A stretch of 64,000 nt of DNA. It comes from Vespa crabro (Eukaryota > Arthropoda > Insecta > Hymenoptera > Vespidae). Numbering within the stretch: the first letter of the stretch is position 1; each line of letters starts with the position of its first letter. The notes under the pieces are model-generated. The model had not been told where the DNA came from and did no database searches. It was given only the letters and a program-made list of their open reading frames with translations. Both the position numbers and the translations under genes were made by a program. This document shows positions 60,215-64,000 of this stretch, piece by piece. The stretch lies in assembly GCF_910589235.1 (NCBI RefSeq), contig NC_060957.1, positions 310,001 through 374,000 of the forward strand, given 5' to 3'.

Positions 60215-63200
60215 CACTTTCTTTTTCGTCGAGTATTTTAAGATAGATGGAGGTAACATTAAATGTCTACCACTTCCTGCCAAACCTTAAAATTGGTACT
60301 CACGAGTTTACTCAAGACAAACAATGTAAGCGAATGCTCCATTCTCCGCCATTGTCTTACCCTTTCCTAACGATCTTGTCTCGAGTGCCTCGAGGATCCT
60401 TCAGAGCTTACAAGGATATAATCTTACTTCCTATTATTTTACCTTTCTTTTCACGCGTCTACAAGACCACTTCTCTTTTCGTTGCTCTGCGCGCAAGTAT
60501 TTGAAATCCTACAAGGAGCATTAGTAAGTAAATACTTACATACCTATTTACTTTTTCACTTACTTACTTATACATTTACTCGTAATCGCATCTTTATGAA
60601 GAAATATATATCGGACATTTGTTTCGTGCATTGATTAGACCGACACGAACAATTTCTATACAGCCATGTTCTCAAATATTTCCAAGAATTTCTTTGAACA
60701 GTTCCTGGCTCCTCTTAGAAATATCTTTTCTAATAGCCCGGCGGCACGTAACAAGATCAAATCGAGTTAGCTCGAGTTTCGTGTACATATTCATTTAATC
60801 CGACGTTCTAATAATTAATCGAGCAGAAAGAGAAGGCGCATTAAGAGGTGAATCATAGGTTAACGCGGTTGGATCGTTTGCCCTCTTCGTCTTCGTTTCT
60901 TTTTCTCTCTTTCTCTCGTTCCATTCTTGTCTCCATCGTTCTATTTTCTTTCACTTCTCTCGTCTCTCTGTTCCGTGTTAATTACAGTTGCGATCAAAAA
61001 AAGAGAGAACGGGAGAATTAATATGAGGAAGGGTAGATTTCGTCTCGATATATATTCTCGCCGTACCTCATACTCCGACGCAATTTCTGGAAATAATGAT
61101 CATATAATTGCTCCTCTTTTTACCTTCCCGTATTTGACCATCGTGCGTCCGAATAAAACGTTTTCACACTGTCGACGAAAAAATTGTTAATCTCCCTTAT
61201 CGATCATAGGAATTTCGATCGTCCTTTTTTCTTCGATATTAACAATTCATGATTATTCATATTAGTTACCATTTTGTCCAGTATTTCTGGTAATAAAAAT
61301 TGCCACGTTATTGCACACGCTATTAGATCAAATTCTTTAGGTAGAAACACATCGTATATAAGCTTTTTTTAACCGAGTTAAGAGATCCTCGATTAGTATA
61401 AGCAGATCTGATAGAAAGAGCAATTTTATGACCATATTGCGCAGGTATGTACGCCTCCCCCGCATCTGTCGTAAATGCCAAACTAATTTATGCCATATTA
61501 AACGCTCAACACCCTCTTTCTCTTCGAAAGTGTGCGTATATATCGACGTGAAACGATTATCAGACTTTCTCTCTCTCTCTCTTTCTCTCTCACTCGACCA
61601 ACAAAATTAGCGACAGGGGGGACGAAAACAGTAAACGGCATCAGTTGTACGAGGCCAATAATCGGTGCAATTACCTATGGAAATTCCTGATTCATCCGAT
61701 CTTTTTTTTGGATAATGTTCTCGTTTTTTCACAATAACCTTTGACGTTTCTAATATCTAAAGCATACGCGTTTTTTTTTATTCTTTTCGCTTTATTGATT
61801 ATTCCTACGATTTATAATTTTTTTCGTTTGTTCGATCTTAACAATGTCATGAGAAAGTTACTCGTGTTATTTAAAATTTCAAATACCTTTTTATAGATCG
61901 TATAGCTCTGAATTTTTGACTAAATATATTAAATTTATATATGAAATATATTAATAATTCAAAAAAAAAAAAAAAAAGAATAGTTTTCTTGTAGCAACGA
62001 TAAAAAATATAGAATAAATTTTGTAGAAAATTTTTATTCGGTCCTTTAATGAAAACCGAATTTAGTAGATTTAATTATTAAATCATCTTTATATTGTAAA
62101 AATTGACGATTTTAGACCTTTTTGGAGGAACGTATGTCATTCTTGGATTAGTCGATTCCGATGATATTTAATAAGGCAATTAGATCTAAAAAAAATGCTT
62201 ATATTCGTTCGTTGAAAAAACTTTCGATACAAAATGAGAAAGAACTTTATCATATATTTCGCATTGATGTAAAAACTTTTTCTTTTTCTTAATTTTTCAC
62301 TTACTTTATATAGCAGATTAATTTCTCCATAAAACTAAAAAATTTGAAGCATTCCTATACAATCTATTAAAAGGTATTCATTTCATACAAATAATAGATA
62401 CTTTTTATATACACTGTATAATTCTATTTGAATGTCTACAATCCGTATTTCACAAAATATGATTTTTACAAAATATTTCGTCATTATCGAGCAAGTAAAT
62501 CTTTTAATTCTTTTTTTCATTTATTAATTATATCTAAGATTAAATATATTTTTCTTGTTAGATATTCAAGATCCTATAAGTTCTATAAAAATTTTTATAG
62601 TCCATATATCATGGAAACAAATTTTTGCGAAGTGGTCCAGTATTATCGAGAAAATCGTTTCACAATGCATCAATAGAAAGATGATCGTCTCGCGTGGTTT
62701 GTAAAGAAGCATTTCTCTCTTTCTTTCTCTTTCTCCTCCTTTCCATTCTCTCTTTTTCTCTCTCCTTATTTTTTCCCCACCCTCGTTTTCCTCTTACACC
62801 CCTTCCTTTAATTCCTTTGTGTAAAGACATGTCTGTCGGGATGCTACGCCACGGTTGGGGGTTTTGAGTTACCGTCGCTGTGTGTGGCGCCTCAGGTGTC
62901 TTTGATCCCTTTCATAGGCAAATATGCGGATTCATAGCTTTCACGGTACGGCTTACTTCGCGCCATACCGCTACGTATCAGAGCTAAAATGATAAAATAA
63001 AAATCTTCACGACGACTATTTATCTCGATTTTGATTTTCTATAGCTTGGTAAATGCACTTGGTAGATAATACGTTATTTCTAGTTAGGAAGATTTATTAT
63101 TTCAATAATATTCGACTCGATATTCACGTTTAGATATTATTTTACGAATATTGTGTAATTATTATTTCGATTAGAGATTTATTTATTTTCTTATTATTAT

Positions 63201-64000
63201 AATTTTTTTTTTTTTTTTTTTTTTTTTTATAACGAGAATACAAATCAAATATAATAATTCAACGGGAATATGGTACATAAATATATATATACGTATATAT
63301 TTATAGTCGTACGATACATTTGTGCCATTATCAAAGGCATGCAGAAATGTTTTTCATTGAAAATTACCGAATGAATTATCAGTAGCAAGGAGAAGAGTAG
63401 CCATGGATTGTTCGTGCACAGGCGACTGCCACTTTACTCGAGCAGGTGAAGCACAATGCGAAATAGATAATGCTTGAAACAAATACACGATGATTGTAAC
63501 ATACGGGCTGATTATCTACCATGGACTTTCCATATTGGCTTTTACCGTTCGCGTTTCCTGTCTCTTGTTATAATTTATTGGCACATCGATGAAACAACAT
63601 AGAATCATCAACCATTCCTATACTTTATCGTTTGTCGTTTTTCAAGAGGATGTGAAAGAATTAAATCCGTGCTCTATATCATTCAAAAAATCATTGACAA
63701 GTATCCTTCATAACATGACAATCATCAATTATCTTTTTAAAATTTTATTCTATTCTCTTTTATTTTTGATCTTTGTTAATATTTAAAGACTTATCAATTA
63801 TAACGATCGGTGTTTCTAGATGACGGATAAATGACTGACTCTTTGTGGATGAGTAATCGTTTCATGGAACGATTAACTCCGTCTGGTACGCATTTATAGC
63901 GTCATCAAAGCACCATTTACAATCCTGAATAGTGGTATGGGTCAAGAATAGTGGACGTTTCGATGTCTTCTGACGCTGATACACCACCCTCCTTGATTAA

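Larger units (their letters stand above)
44231..64000. other. about 20 kb upstream of gcm, no convincing gene
   Basis: Open frames here are short, overlap on opposite strands and lack recognisable domains. The region alternates AT-rich repeat-laden stretches with islands of higher GC and more complex sequence (about 51100-51600, 52740-52920, 55380-55930, 57600-57670, 58500-58800, 59060-59560, 62820-62990). These are candidates for gcm promoter, 5' UTR exons or enhancers. Transcription start and TATA box cannot be assigned. Confidence 0.6.

Noticed and set aside
1..64000. tRNA, rRNA, microRNA and CRISPR search by eye
   Set aside because: No GGTTCGAATCC-type B box in a tRNA-like fold, no familiar microRNA sequence and no spaced direct repeats were seen; weak or novel ncRNAs could be missed without a covariance-model scan.

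Overview
The window looks like nuclear DNA from an insect, most likely a hymenopteran (bee, wasp or ant). It is AT-rich but unusually rich in CpG-containing words. It is dense in (TA)n, (GA)n, (CT)n and homopolymer microsatellites, and its genes are split by introns with GT..AG ends. Species cannot be fixed from the sequence alone. I see no bacterial-type operon, rRNA, tRNA or CRISPR array.

Two real protein-coding genes are present, converging tail to tail. The first, on the + strand (visible coding exons 9595-32443), is RB1CC1/FIP200 (the Atg17 counterpart), the scaffold of the ULK/Atg1 autophagy-initiation complex. Nine coding exons splice in phase into 1417 codons plus a stop. They carry the end of the N-terminal ubiquitin-like region, the Atg17-like scaffold, a candidate LIR motif, a long coiled coil and the C-terminal Claw domain. 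The exon with the start codon was not found. A 16.9 kb intron separates the first visible exon from the rest.

The second gene, on the - strand (44230-38631), is glial cells missing (gcm), a GCM-domain zinc-binding transcription factor. Five coding exons give a 677-residue protein from the most likely ATG. The C-terminal region contains a small internal duplication.

Region by region: 1-9594 is non-coding sequence 5' of the first visible RB1CC1 exon. 9804-26716 is the giant intron, with a piggyBac-like MITE, a Tc1-like MITE, a pair of diverged copies of an unrecognised repeat, and a small CLEAR/CRE-like site cluster. 26717-32443 is the compact body of RB1CC1. 32444-38630 is the shared convergent 3' region with long compound microsatellites. 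38631-44230 is gcm, whose introns host a dead full-length Tc1-like transposon and a second piggyBac-like MITE. 44231-64000 is about 20 kb upstream of gcm, with no convincing gene but with E-box clusters, GC-elevated islands and diverged tandem duplications that may be regulatory.

The two genes are functionally unrelated (autophagy initiation versus cell-fate transcription factor). Nothing suggests they work together beyond sharing a 6.2 kb 3' intergenic region. I found no clearly new gene system. The most novel items are the unnamed intronic repeat pair, the MITE with iterated GACGTG palindromes, the GCM C-terminal repeat, and the candidate LIR in insect FIP200.
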